A stretch of 64,000 nt of DNA from Xiphydria camelus (GCA_963678675.1 OY783193.1:3913501-3977500); one strand, 5' to 3'. Shown: positions 21,700 to 32,886, numbered from the stretch's first letter. Made by a program: numbers and translations. Notes: generated by a model from the letters alone, not told the origin.

Positions 21700-22585
21700 C
21701 ATAACCTTTACTTCTATTTATTCAATTAGTCTCTCTGGCATGGAGTGCACTAACTTTCAACATGATATACCTTTTTTTCCAGTCCTGACAATAAAAGTGC
21801 AATGGGATTTATATCGAGAGATTTTGGCGGATGTGGTAATATTATGAGAAATGCTATACACAATCCATAAGCGTGAAATTACAGCCATATGCTTCGGATC
21901 ATTGCTCTCTGGAAAGTACCTAATAATTTTGTCCCAGATTCTTCGATTTTTGCGTACTTCTGTTAGATTATTGTATAAAATATTTTTTTTTAAAGTATAC
22001 ATGGCTATCTATATAGTTTTAATAATCAATGACTGTTAGCTCTGCTTTATCAGATGTAGCCACGCATCTCCAAGTTACTACTCCCCACGACCTCCATACT
22101 TGACAGTCGCCTGAATGTTTTTCGGGTCTAACTCAATGTTGACACATTTGCACAGTCGAATACGACCACCACAACGAAAAATATTAAATTTACTTTCCTC
22201 TGAGAATAGTACAGTCTCTCAGAAAAAATGCTATTTATTTCTTTTTATACATTCATTTTTACAAAGTCTCGTTTTTTTTCCATTTGTGTCATCAATGAAC
22301 GATTGCTTTCTTGCGATTTTCAATTAGTAACGGGTACGTTTAAGATTGTACTTCTGCGTTATTGTTCTTCCTTCATCTATGTAGTTATCGCCGTGGAAGT
22401 CACTTTTGGATTTACTTTCACTACATCCGTTATTTTTTGCTTCTCCTGTTCGTAAGTCTACGTAGCCCAGCCACTACGATAATGATTTTTTCATTTTTTT
22501 TTGCTTTTAAACCGTCGATTAAAATTCCGTACTGTATATCGACTTCTATCACTGCCGTAATTTCTGCATATGATTTATAGCTCCC
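21700..22585 (-). pseudogene. Decayed Tc1-like (DDE) transposase
   Basis: Tc1/mariner transposases cut and paste their element at TA. Reading the minus strand, fragments line up in the family's order but in shifting frames. An HTH-like SYAEITAVI piece is followed by RRLT (about 22570-22430). Then comes VLFSEESKFNIF with a first catalytic-region signature (about 22215-22180), followed by a TVKYGG segment (about 22110). NDPKH is at about 21905-21890, and LDINPI, matching the usual SPDLNPIE, at about 21815. Several stops and frameshifts separate them, so no functional protein is possible. Terminal inverted repeats were not found. Identification rests on these ordered motifs and is fairly secure; exact ends are not. 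Confidence 0.75.
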
Positions 22586-22598
22586 GATATAAATCCCG

Positions 22599-22885
22599 TT
22601 AACCCTTCATCCAACAGGTGGAGTGTGACACACCCCAATGAATTTAAAAGTTGCACCAAACTTTAGACAATGTCCGTTATTCTTCTCTGTAATAATTAAA
22701 ACTTTGGGAGATTTATACTTTTTATTTTTTATTTCTTATAAGAATATAATACCATTTTACTATTTTGTAATACATATATAATAATAAAAAAATTATTTTT
22801 TTTACTCAATCTACAACAAATACATTGGGGTTTGTCATACCCCAAACTCTTGTAACTTTTTCTGATCTGTCGGATGCCGGGTTAA
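22599..22885. mobile_element. piggyBac-like MITE (TTAA-CCC ends)
   Basis: The left end is TTAACCCTTCATCCAACAGG and the right end is GGATGCCGGGTTAA. Subterminal inverted blocks GTGACACACCCCAATG and CATTGGGGTTTGTCATACC also match. Both borders are TTAA. It is AT-rich and non-coding, and abuts the 5' side of the Tc1-like pseudogene. Confidence 0.8.
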
Positions 22886-25253
22886 ACATTTATGGTCGGA
22901 ATTGGAAAGGAGGGAATGATAACATCACACGATAAATATCTCAGAATGAAAGACATGCCGTATCGTCCGAAATTATATGAAAGCCAGTGTACTCTGCGCT
23001 ACAGAGACTGAATGAAGTATGTAATTTGAAGAAAAGGTTACGCAACAAAGCATTTGAATCGCTCCTCGAGATTTATCGACGCTGGCAGCGGACGTGACAA
23101 ATTAGGCGCTAAATCTCCGTCGACTGATTTACGCCTAACGAGTGTGTTTCGAGAAATCGCAGCGCGTCGTCTCCACACGCGGACGGGGTCGCACGCGCAG
23201 TCTCGGGACATCAGGAAAAATGTGAGTGTCATCGATGATATCGACGAGCTCTCGAAATCCTCAGCCGTACGGAAAAAAAGAAAACGACAATTTCAACCGT
23301 TTCACCGAGTGGCGCTGAGACTCGAACTCATTTTTACAGAGGTTTACTGCTCGCAACCGTACGATTCTGTAACCCGACCGAAATTTCGCAACGGTTCGAA
23401 GTACAATACAATAAAATTGAATTAGTGCAGCCCTTTCGCGAGCGTAAAAATCTCATAGCATTTCGACGTACCGTTCGCTCCGAACTCGACAAAAATAATC
23501 GTGATCGAACTGCAGTGTACAATCCCAAAACTGTCCTTTCTCAACTCATCGTCGGTTCGCAAACTTTCCGTCCGCGCTCCTTCGACTTTGTATCGCCGAT
23601 CGGTCGGAGAATGTTGCACAGACCGCGCCGGAGCAGCTGTCAAAACGAATCCGCGAAGACTGCCAGGCAGACCGCACGTCGACACTTTTTTTTTAATGAC
23701 CGAGCCACGGTTCGCCTATTACCGTCGAGCGTTTCGACGAAACGTTCGAACGTGGGTCGGGTCGACTCGTTGCACCGCGTCACACGGAGAACGCCGTCCG
23801 GCCAGGAATAGAGCCAGAGGCCCACTCCGTCTCGCGACGCTCGTTCGGCGCGCTCGACGTCAAATTAATTCGAATCTCGACCGCCGAGTGGAAAGCGTTT
23901 GTCGACGCGGACGTCGGGAATTCCTCCGGCCCTCGGATACGTTCTCCCCCGCCGTAGGTAGGTATACGCCCCGCGTTTCACCGCGCGGAGAAACGCGAGA
24001 AAAGACCGTCGAGCCGCCCGGAGGAATATTCATTTCTCGTTCGCGCCGTCACCGCTGCACTTGCACTCGCGCGACCGCGCGAGTACACACGGGCGCGTCG
24101 CGCGTGTGTGTACAGCCGGCACGGAACGCGATAAGTGGCTGAAATAAGTGCCGGTAATTTGTACGCTGTTTACTCGACGCCTCCCTTTCGGGTCATTCGT
24201 TACTTTTATTTCGGGATTCTTATTAATCGCGCTCACACATTTCGGTGGACGGTGTACGCGACCCCTTTCTCGCTGCAAGCTCTCACGCGCGAGGGCGTCC
24301 TCTAGACGTCGTCGCGCGTTGCACCGTTGCTCCGCGAGGAGGGGGGATGACAAAACGGCTCACGCTCGACGGGTCGTCGATACGCACGGGGTGAGAAGAC
24401 GAAGTGGCGCTAGGCGCGCGCCGCTCGACATTTTTCTCGTCGACGAACGGCCGATTCTCTCTCTCTCTCTCTCTCTCGATTATTCTCGTCGTTCTGCGAA
24501 TCGAGGGGAGGGCGGAGAGGACGATTCGGCTATTCGCGCGAGCAACGTACATATATTCTTCCTCGTCGCGAATTGGATGGCGATCGAGGGAGGGAGGCGA
24601 GACGACGACGACGTATAACGACGCGTTAAAGTCGAGATGATAACGACCTCATCTCGACAGGGCAAACACCAAAATTTATTTCGGACCTCTCTAACGCAAC
24701 TCTCGCCCTAAGGGACTAAACATAGCACGCTCTCGGAACGCGCCACGCTATATATAAATATCCTCGCGTTGCGCCAACTTTATGACAACCCCTTTTCGAA
24801 CCTCCCCACGCCCCTTCGACCACTGTTCTCATACGCGACTCGTCGTCGTAATTCAACGAGCGCGCTTCGTTGCACCGCTTTGTCAACGAATCGGCGAATC
24901 GATTCGACGGCGATTCCGAGGACCTCTCGATAAATTTCCGGACGCCGGAGGCCGCGCGCGGATTGACCCACTTCCGCGGATTGAGTGCGCGAATAAATTC
25001 GCTCCTTCGTCCCCGCCGATGACTCTGCGTTACGGAATCGAAGGGGAAGCGGCTCCGCCGAATGTTCGCCGCGGTACAAAACGTGGTCGTCCCTTGCAGG
25101 GGTTGCCGAAATTGGTACGGTCAGTGGAGCCGTTCGAGTGTTACGTTATGCCGCGGACAAGGGGAGGTTTCGCGTTGCGCAACTCTTTCCTCGCTTCGTA
25201 TAAAATGCACGCGAAGTATAACGCGTGTTTCACATAAGTATGGAATAACGGAG
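22886..25253. other. CpG-rich block, no gene supported
   Basis: The longest frame is 213 codons (23501-24142, plus), arginine-rich and without motif. There is a (CT)n run at about 24460-24478 and a small GTCGAGATGA hairpin at 24631-24659. Confidence 0.3.
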
Positions 25254-25255
25254 TA

Positions 25256-25414
25256 CACTGAAAAAAGTAGTTAGCTAATCCAGCTATATTTCTGGCTGCC
25301 TCAGACACAACTAGACAAATATTGCTAGCGTAGCAAGAATTCTTGCTATTGCGAAGAAAATTATCACTGCAATTACTATAATTTTTTCTAGTTGTGGCCA
25401 AATTTTGTTGAGTG
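25256..25414. mobile_element. TA-flanked MITE family T, copy 1
   Basis: CACTGAAAAAAG on the left and TTTTGTTGAGTG on the right form a short imperfect inverted repeat, with TA on both sides (25254-25255, 25415-25416). The interior shares CTAATCCAGCTATATTTCTG and ATTATCACTGCAATTACTAT with the copy at 31408-31576. It is non-coding. Confidence 0.7.
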
Positions 25415-25416
25415 TA

Positions 25417-26512
25417 AACGTCGCGTTTTTTTCTCCGATTTTCTCCCATCCGCCACACACACACAAGTACATATTTTCCCTCCGCTTTTCCCCGCCCGGC
25501 GTATCATCTCGCCGTATCGTTATTCGCCGCAGAGATCGCCATCTCGTGCGAACCGAGTGCTGCTTTTCTCTCCTCTCCTTCGTCCCGCCAACCCCCGCCC
25601 CCCTGGCTCCCCCCGCTCGCGGCGCGGAAAACACCGCGTCGCGGGACGAGAGGCGGCGAATATTAATGCGTGTTTTTACACGTGCGGACGTTTATTTTTA
25701 CCCGTATTTTTAGCGCCGGTATTTTCGAACGGACCGCCACTATTTTCGACTCGTCCCGTCGGGCCGTTACTACGCTTCGGCGGTGTATATACGCGACGGC
25801 ATTTTTTTCCCCCTCGACGAGGCGAAAGGATGAATGGACGTCGGTGGGGGGATCTCCTCGTTTTCGCGATCGTCGACGATAAATTTTCGTCGAAATCGCA
25901 ATATTTCGTAAAATCGCGCGATGAGGAGGGGGGGGGGGGATGGGATAAATAGTTTTTCACGAAAACCCACCGGGTTTTCTCTCGCCCGAGCGCGCTTCCG
26001 AGTACAATTTCTCCGCCCCGCGCTGCCCCCGTCCTCATCCCTCGACTCCTCGAACATTAATAAACATCGATGCGCATCCACTCGCGCGGGTATATATTTA
26101 GTCGGCTTCCGTTATCGCGATGCCTTCGCAACGGAATATAGTAAACAGTTCTTAAAAGAGGAGCACTCTTCGCCCTCGTCCCTCCTCTCACCCTCGCCCA
26201 AGTCGAAGCGACGATACGATGTGTGCGATATACATATGTATACGTATACGCGAGCGTGTGTACGGCCTATAACGCGTATTTATAATTAACGCGACCTCAC
26301 GCCGAGTCGCCTATCTCGAGGGAGCGTTCGAGTTTTTGAGCTCGCGCGCTTTCCGCAACGTCTCTCGTAGCGCGGGCTTGGCGCGATGAGGGGCTCTCTC
26401 ACTCTCCGCGTGCGTCCGGGTGGCGGAAATTCCTCGCATCGCGCGGCCCGACGAAAAGTCACGTGGAATTTCAACGGGCGAGTCGCTCGGATCGGCTTTT
26501 TCGAGTTGCTGG
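25417..26512. other. CpG-rich block, no gene supported
   Basis: Opposing frames of 186 and 120 codons show no domain. A G-run lies at about 25928-25938. Confidence 0.3.
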
Positions 26513-26513
26513 A

Positions 26514-26715
26514 GTGTACAAAATTTCGGGAATTTTCCCGAATTTTTTGCGCGAAATTTTGCCGAACCGAAGTGGGAAAACACTTCTCCCCCTGATATTT
26601 CGGTTGAATTCCCTGCTTTTTGGGGAAAGATACCGCGCACACTACTCGGGAGTATCACTTACCGAAAGTGTAGGCAATCGTGAAATCACCAAATACTTTT
26701 GGGAATTTTCCCTCA
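26514..26715 (-). mobile_element. Short derivative of the 15.77-kb TIR family
   Basis: It begins GTACAAAATTTCGGGAATTT, then CCCGAATTTTTTGCGCG, GCCGAACCGAAGTGGGAAAA and GATATTTCGGTTGAATTCCC. These are the reverse of 16700-16796 and of 11990-12100. The far end (near GGGAATTTTCCCTC at 26715) is poorly defined. Confidence 0.55.
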
Positions 26716-26759
26716 TAGGGGAGAGCTGCCTATATTGCACCTGTACCTAAATCGAACCT

Positions 26760-27755
26760 CCTGGCTATTATTTTAAGTAAATGAGCATTTCTACTGATTC
26801 CAGAGGTTTCGATTTTGGTCAAAATCTTAAGCGCTGATTCCAAAAACCATGCACTTATTAACATATATACCCTATATATTGACTATATCTCAAAGGAAGT
26901 ATCAAATATTAACGATTTTATGTACGAGAACATTTTTATTTCATGGAAAATCATCGATATCTCGGCGATCCTTTAAGATTTCCTCAATAAGTGCACGATT
27001 TTTGGAATCAGCGCTTATAAGATTTTGACAAAAATCGAGATCTCTGGAATCGAGCTCTCGACCATCCTATCTTGTGTATTTTTTCGCGTTGATTACGAAA
27101 ATTATCAATATATTGAGGAAATCTCAGAGGAACACCGAGATATCCATGACTGTTTTATGAAAAAATAGTTTTTCCGAACATAAAATCGCTGATATCTCAC
27201 ATTTCCTTTGAGATACGGACCTGATAACCATGATTTTCGGAATCAGCGTGAAAAAATACATCGAATAGGGTGGTCGAGCGATCGATTATAGAGATTTCAA
27301 TTTTCGCGAAAATTTGAAAAAATCTAAGGCAAATACCTTAGATTTTGACAAAAATCGAAATATCTAGAATCGAATTCTCGACCATCCTATCTTATGTATT
27401 TTTTCGTGCTGATTACGAAAATTATAGATATATCGAGGATATCTCAAAGGAAGACCGAAATATCGATGATTTTCCGTGAAAACAATAATTTTCTGGTACA
27501 TGAAATCACCGACATCTTATATTTCCTTTGAGATATCGTCAATATATCTGCCATTTTTGGAATCAGCGTGAAAAAATACATCGAATAGGGTGGTCGAGCG
27601 ATCGATTTCAGAAATTTCAATTTTCGCGAAAAATTTAACTCTCGACCATCCTATCTTATGTATTTTTTTCGTGCTGATTACGAAAATTATAGATAGATCG
27701 AGGATACCTCAAGGGAAGACCGAAATATCGAGACCGGCCGAGTTTGAAAAAATTT
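26760..27755. repeat. Alternating direct/inverted repeat array (~0.3-kb period)
   Basis: The block CTCGACCATCCTATCTT followed by TGTATTTTTTCG occurs at about 27056, 27377 and 27642. The inverse partner GAATCAGCGTGAAAAAATAC followed by GGGTGGTCGAGCGATCGAT occurs at about 27240 and 27560. Direct and inverted units therefore alternate, and a transcript could fold in several ways. It is non-coding and related to 9505-9915. Confidence 0.65.
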
Positions 27756-27834
27756 CAAGGGAGTTAAAAATTTTAATCTCTTATCGTATGCTCACTTAAA
27801 ATACAACTCTCTCCTATATCGGAAGAAATCACAC

Positions 27835-28788
27835 CTTTCTTGGGAAAAGAACCATAATGTTCTGGAATATTACCGAACGTGTCAATAATTCTGCAAATGC
27901 TGAAACCTTTCAGGATTTTATCCCACAGGATGAAATTCTAATGTTTCGTCAATTCACTGAATTCAGATGAGTAAAAATATGACGTGAACGGTAATAAAGA
28001 TTATAGCAATACTTGGCCACGATATGTTAATTTTCACAATTCAACGGTAAACTATTTCACTGATTTAAAATGGTTGAACATACTCTTGGTAAAAGTTAAA
28101 ATCTACTGCTAAAATAATTTATTTTTACTGTTGTGCACTTAAAGGCTGCACGGGCAGAATATTATAATATTTATCATCGCTCTGTGCTCCTCTCCTCTGA
28201 GTTCTATTTGTGAATTCTCGGTTTACTCTTGATCAAACAAAATCTCGCGCGATATAATCAATTTTGTAATGGTAAAAAATATTATTTTTCATAATTATAA
28301 TTTAATTTTCCACTCGGCATATTAATACAATTTTTAACGGTGTAGCTTAAACCCCCGTTTTTTGTAGCAAAGCCAACGTCTTATGTTCCAGTAGCGCACC
28401 AAAAACGACGCCAGCTTCGTGTTCAGAGAGTCTCGCGATCGCGCCCCCCGATCCAACCAGAAAAAGTTTTATCCATCGAACACACACACACAAGCCCAAA
28501 GACGTGACCCACAGACACGAATCCACACAAGCACGAAGGGCGATAAATATGCGAAAAAAAAACTAATTTATGATGCTTCTTATATGCGTGACGTAGTTGG
28601 AAAAATTCCTCCTGCTAGGAATATATCCGCATGCGTCCGGCAATATTCCCTACGAATGAAGTTAGAAAAATTCCCTAATCCGCGAGGAATCTTTCCGAAC
28701 GCGTCTGGCAATTTTCCCTGTGTAGTGATTATGAAAATTCCCGATTCTTTCGGGTTATAAGCTTCCCGAAAAAAAAATGTTTACAGTG
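27835..28788 (-). mobile_element. ~1-kb non-autonomous TIR element, copy B
   Basis: The reverse orientation of copy A at 15768-16796. Its intact outer end reads GGGTTATAAGCTTCCCGAA...TTTACAGTG before TA at 28789-28790. Copy A's matching end is altered, so the two copies complement each other for defining the termini. The left end of this copy is diverged. An (AC)n stretch at about 28482-28494 is specific to this copy. Confidence 0.75.
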
Positions 28789-28795
28789 TACGGTC

Positions 28796-29124
28796 TCCAG
28801 CCGCAATTAATTCCCTATCATTTACCGGCGATACGGTAGGTACTCCGAAGAAAATGAGTACGCGCGTATTTCTCGCGTACCTGATAATACCCACTGCGAG
28901 TCTCGTTGAAGCGACTCTACAAGTTACGACGACACCGCGAAACGAATTCACAATATCGCAATCGCTTGTATTTATAGACGCACGATCGAAGCGTCTCGGT
29001 ACGCGGTATACCTACGTACGCGGAGTGTGTGCAGTCCGGTTTTCCGCGACGGAATCGCGCCGGCGTGTTTATGTACGTTCCCGAGATTCTCTCGCGCGAA
29101 GCAGTAATCGGACCTATCCACACC
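28796..29124. other. Spacer, no gene seen
   Basis: A frame of 102 codons (28854-29162) runs into the neighbouring TIR element and has no recognised motif. Confidence 0.3.
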
Positions 29125-29732
29125 TCTGCCGTGAAATGGTAAAACCTAGTAACTCAACTTAATAGGTTTTAAATTTAATTTGATATTTAACTAGCTAATA
29201 TAAAAATTTCTTGCTTACGCAATTCTCTTCGTATTTAAGTATATTACTTATATGTGATGATTTAGTATCTCCTCGATTTCATGAGAAATTGCTAAAACAA
29301 AACATACAAAATTATAATTTCCCACTATCTCGAGAAAATAAGTTACTAGGTTTTAAATTTAATTGAATATTTAACCAGCTAATATAAAAATTTCTTGCTT
29401 ACGTCATTCCCTTCATATTTATATGACTTATATGCGATGATTTAGTATCTTCTCGATTTCATGAGAAATTGCTAAAACAAAACATACAAAATTATAATTT
29501 CCCACTATCTCGAGAAAATAAGTTACTAGGTTTTAAATTTAATTGAATATTTAACCAGCTAATATAAAAATTTCTTGCTTACGCCATTCCCTTCATATTT
29601 ATATTACTTATATGTGATGATTTAGTATCTTCTCGATTTCATGAGAAATTGCTAAAACGAAACATGCAAAATTATAATTTCCCACTATATCCCAAGAAAA
29701 TAAATTACTATGTTTTACCATTGCACGGCAGA
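29125..29732. mobile_element. TIR element containing three ~182-bp tandem repeats
   Basis: Outer ends of about 28 bp are inverted: TCTGCCGTGAAATGGTAAAA on the left and TTTTACCATTGCACGGCAGA on the right. The whole interior is three tandem units starting TAGGTTTTAAATTTAATT at 29163, 29347 and 29527 (spacing 184 and 180). Units 2 and 3 are more alike than unit 1. Each carries GATTTAGTATCTTCTCGATT and CAAAATTATAATTTCCCACT. It is non-coding. Confidence 0.85.
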
Positions 29733-30266
29733 CCTACAGTAGACCGCGATCTCTAGACTCGCGTTCTTTCCTCCTCGCGTCCACGTCGGCGAGGTATACC
29801 CGCCTCTTTTCCTCCCGTGACCGTCAGCGGACAGTTGATACCCATCATACAGCGAGCTACGTACGCTTCGCGCTCGCCGCCGTCACCGCTGCGAGGCTCT
29901 CGAGATCATGAATTCTTCATGCTCGCGATTTTTCTTCGTCTCCCTCCCGCTGGCCCCGCAACGCTCCCGCGGTTACCGCGTGCATTCAGGGTTACGCGTC
30001 GATGTAATCGAGCGTTGCGCAACCGCAACCACCGCCGTCGCAAACGCCACCTTCGGCGAGGCTATTCGTGGAGTCCTCGCGGGACCCGTAAAACGGTCGG
30101 CGATACGGGGGAGCCGCGCTCTGTGTTACATGCTCGGCCTGGTATCCCTCGAAATTCACGCGCGACGTCATCGTGGGTCGACCACGTAACGAGAAGCCCA
30201 TTATCGTGCAATAATCAGCCGAAATTTACGCGTCGACGTGCCCCTCCCCCGACGCGCAACGTTATA
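29733..30266. other. CpG-rich spacer, no gene seen
   Basis: Opposing frames of 174 and 69 codons lack any recognised motif. Confidence 0.3.
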
Positions 30267-30268
30267 TA

Positions 30269-30829
30269 CAGGGTGTTCGGAAAAAACACCGACACAGAAA
30301 TAGGGGTGATAGGTTACGTCATTACAAGTATTTTGATATAAGGGACCTATACCCGCAAGCGCGCCCCCTTCTGGAGATATCAACTTTTCCAGTTTATGAC
30401 GACCGAGGTTGATCAGAGTAGGATAATATTGAGTTTTTTGTCTACCTGTACAATTGAAAAACAAATGAAAACTCCTTGTATCCGCATCATCTTCGAAAAG
30501 CACAAGGACTTGAGCCAAGCGGTTATCCTTTCCGCAAGCAGTTTGCGCACAGTGGCACATCTGTCCAGAATCGTTTCCGATGTTGCATGGACACGGGTGG
30601 CCGTCATTTTGAGCATTTGCTGTAGTACATTGTTTTTGTATCTCGTAAAATTAAATATTCGTTTCGTTTCTTATTATTCTACTTTGATCAACCTCGGTCG
30701 TTATAAACTTGAAAAGTTGATGTCTCCAGTAGGGGGCGCTTGCGGGTATAGGTCCCTTATATCAAAATACTTGTAATGACGTAACCTATCACCCCTATTT
30801 CTGTGTCGGTGTTTTTTCCGAACACCCTG
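30269..30829. mobile_element. TA-flanked MITE with ~150-bp TIRs and a transposase remnant
   Basis: The ends CAGGGTGTTCGGAAAAAACA and TGTTTTTTCCGAACACCCTG are flanked by TA. The inverted repeats continue for about 150 bp through GGGGTGATAGGTTACGTCAT and GACCGAGGTTGATC. A short coding remnant sits in the centre. This is a typical internally deleted Tc1/mariner (IS630-like) derivative. Confidence 0.9.
30458..30625 (+). pseudogene. Fused N- and C-terminal remnants of an IS630-like transposase
   Basis: An open frame of 55 codons ends at the TAG at 30623-30625. Its first part carries LYPHHLRKAQGLEPSGYPFR, which resembles the region just before the catalytic core in insect IS630/Tc1-type transposases. 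Its last part ends with GGRHFEHLL, the very common C-terminus of the same proteins. The intervening DDE catalytic domain, usually around 150 residues or more, is absent, and the two parts remain in one frame. The element therefore cannot make an active enzyme. Identification is by motif recognition and is good for the C-terminus, moderate for the N-terminal piece. Confidence 0.65.
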
Positions 30830-31069
30830 TACACGTTCGAACGTATCCCTACGACTGCCAGGGGTGACTGGGCTCGCGGATGTTGCGCAGTTCGGGGAAA
30901 TAGTGTGTGGCAGGAGTAAACCTCTGTTATGCGCGGATACGTTACGAAATCGGGCCGGGAAACGATCGCCTCCTTGCTAAGAACGAAGCCGAGGGGAGAA
31001 GCATCTCGTCCGCGACGCTCGAGCGAAGCTGTTGTACTCCTGTACGGGCTTTCCTCCCTTTCTAGAATA

Positions 31070-31336
31070 CATATCGTCGGCTAAATATGTTAACCTGCTA
31101 AGTTCACATGCAGTCAGATTTTCAGGAGCGAGAACAAAACTGTCTTGATCGATACAAAAGTTCTTATATGACAACGGATTTTGACACAATAGTTGTCGGT
31201 ATTTGTCCAACCTTCTTTTAAATAAAATGTATGTGAATTATTTAGTTTAGTTCAGCCATGAATTTGCCGAGTATCAAAACATCTTAAAAGCGTAAGATAT
31301 GGAGTTAGCAGGTTAACACATTTAGCCGACGATATG
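31070..31336. mobile_element. TA-flanked TIR element with internal TTAA
   Basis: The left arm CATATCGTCGGCTAAATATG runs into TTAACCTGCTAA. The right arm is TTAGCAGGTTAA followed by the inverse CATTTAGCCGACGATATG. TA borders are at 31068-31069 and 31337-31338. The arms total about 35 bp and the core is non-coding. The inner TTAA-CC pair could mean an older TTAA-type element lies inside. Confidence 0.75.
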
Positions 31337-31407
31337 TACCTACATCAATCCTCTCTCGCGCGACGCGCCCGTTGCAGATTATACATACGCATCGTAATGA
31401 CTGAATG

Positions 31408-31576
31408 CACTGAAAACAATATTTAGCTAATCCAGCTATATTTCTGGCTGCCTCAGACATTATTTGGCGACAACTAGAATAATATTGCTAGCGTAGCGAG
31501 AATTCTTGCCATTGCGAAGAAAATTATCACTGCAATTACTATAATTTTCTAGTTGTGGCCACATTTTTGTTGAGTG
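31408..31576. mobile_element. MITE family T, copy 2
   Basis: It matches 25256-25414 over nearly its full length, with a small extra segment near 31463. It shares the ends CACTGAAAA and TTGTTGAGTG. It is non-coding. Confidence 0.7.
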
Positions 31577-32169
31577 TGAAACGAAATTACGTGATCCTCG
31601 AGATTTCTGACCGGCCGGTTATCGGCGAGAAGGGCGACGGGAATAAATCGCCGTCGTATGTTTGTTTACGTCGGTTACGAAATCCGAGCCTTTCGATATT
31701 ATATGAGAGAGAAGTAAGTATTTATGCAACGGAGGGGAAGGAGGAGCGTCCTGGAATCGGTCGGATCTCGACGCCGCTACGAGCTATTATTATATACTTT
31801 GTCGTGGCGTTCGAACGAGGGCTGAAACGAACCTCGCGATCTTCTTACGATCGAGATGTAACGGAAAACGTACCGCACTTCCGTACAACAGAACGAGCCT
31901 CTCGATAAAGTACTTTGTCGACGATGCTCGAACGCTGACAGTATCTTTTACGGCACGATCCACGCGGAGAAACTCCAGCGCACTCCTCACTCTCGAACCG
32001 AACGGTTCGACCCGCGCGCGCGAATAAATTACCGCGCGGAACAATCGCCCGTCGCGGGAATACCTACATTGTGTCCCGATGATAACAACGTTGCACGAGC
32101 TTTGCCGGATCGTTTTCACCCACGCGCTTCTCTAACGTACGAGCATCCCACACTCGTTCCGCTGTGTTG
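31577..32169. other. CpG-rich spacer, no gene seen
   Basis: Opposing frames of 117 and 109 codons are present without known motifs. Confidence 0.3.
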
Positions 32170-32171
32170 TA

Positions 32172-32696
32172 GAGTGTCACGAACTCAGTTTTCGATCAGC
32201 TGAGGTTTTCACGGAATTCTTTTTGCCATATATATGTGTGTGATAAATTAATAAATGAAAAACTTTTTTCTTTGTAATTGATAAATTGATTATTTGAGTC
32301 GAACTCGGCGCAAACAAATAGACGGAGTCTCGCAAATTAAATAGTTAATTACGCGTTTACGAAAACATACGAGAGAGAGAGAGAGAGAGAGAGCAGTTTT
32401 CGATTACCCGATCACGCATGGGAGTAGTTTTCGATCGGGGATTTCAATGCGTACAAAATGAAGAATTACTGAAATAGATATTTTATAACTTATTTATCAA
32501 AGTTATTTATTATTTTTAGCACGCAGCATTTATTTTCATTGCAATAATTATTTCTAAAACTTTCCGAATGTGGACAACAGATTTCGGAATAGTTGTTTAA
32601 TCTAATTTGTTCGTCTTTGTATGAAATTGTTTTATTAGAAATTTAATGTAAAGGTTCAAATGGAAAAGTGATCGAAAACTGGGTCCGTGTACGCGG
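32172..32696 (-). mobile_element. Internally deleted copy of the level-1 pogo/Tc1-like element
   Basis: The ends carry CAGTTTTCGATCA and the inverse TGATCGAAAACTG inside short outer extensions. TA lies at both borders (32170-32171, 32697-32698). Reversed, its sequence follows the outer element at 35239-47306, except that the coding interior and the copia insertion are absent. At about 32402-32418 it shows the uninterrupted copia target (ACCCGATCACGCATG). Extra GTTTTCGAT motifs near the middle are subterminal repeats of the family. A (GA)n run lies at about 32370-32392. Confidence 0.85.
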
Positions 32697-32704
32697 TACA
32701 CACC

Positions 32705-32886
32705 GGAAAGTCGCCTGATATGGGGAGGGGTGTCCTTAATTTTGTTGCTATCTATCGGCACGAAACAGAATCTCAAGAGTTTTATTGGTTGCATATATTC
32801 CAATAGTAAGTATATTAATATTTATATAGCAATAAAATTTGGGATCTCCCTAAATAAGTATACCACCCCGTATTAGGCGACTTTCC
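32705..32886. mobile_element. Small MITE with GGAAAGTCGCCT ends
   Basis: The left end GGAAAGTCGCCTGATATGGG and the inverse right end CCCGTATTAGGCGACTTTCC bracket an AT-rich non-coding core. It lies immediately beside the preceding element. The target duplication is not resolved. Confidence 0.7.

Noticed and set aside
24631..24659. GTCGAGATGA hairpin as a histone-type or transcription terminator
   Set aside because: A 10-bp stem with an 8-nt loop. The histone stem-loop consensus is absent and no gene lies nearby.
29163..29707. CRISPR-like array (three regular repeats)
   Set aside because: Units of about 182 bp without spacers, inside inverted ends, in an insect genome: this is a tandem repeat within a transposon.
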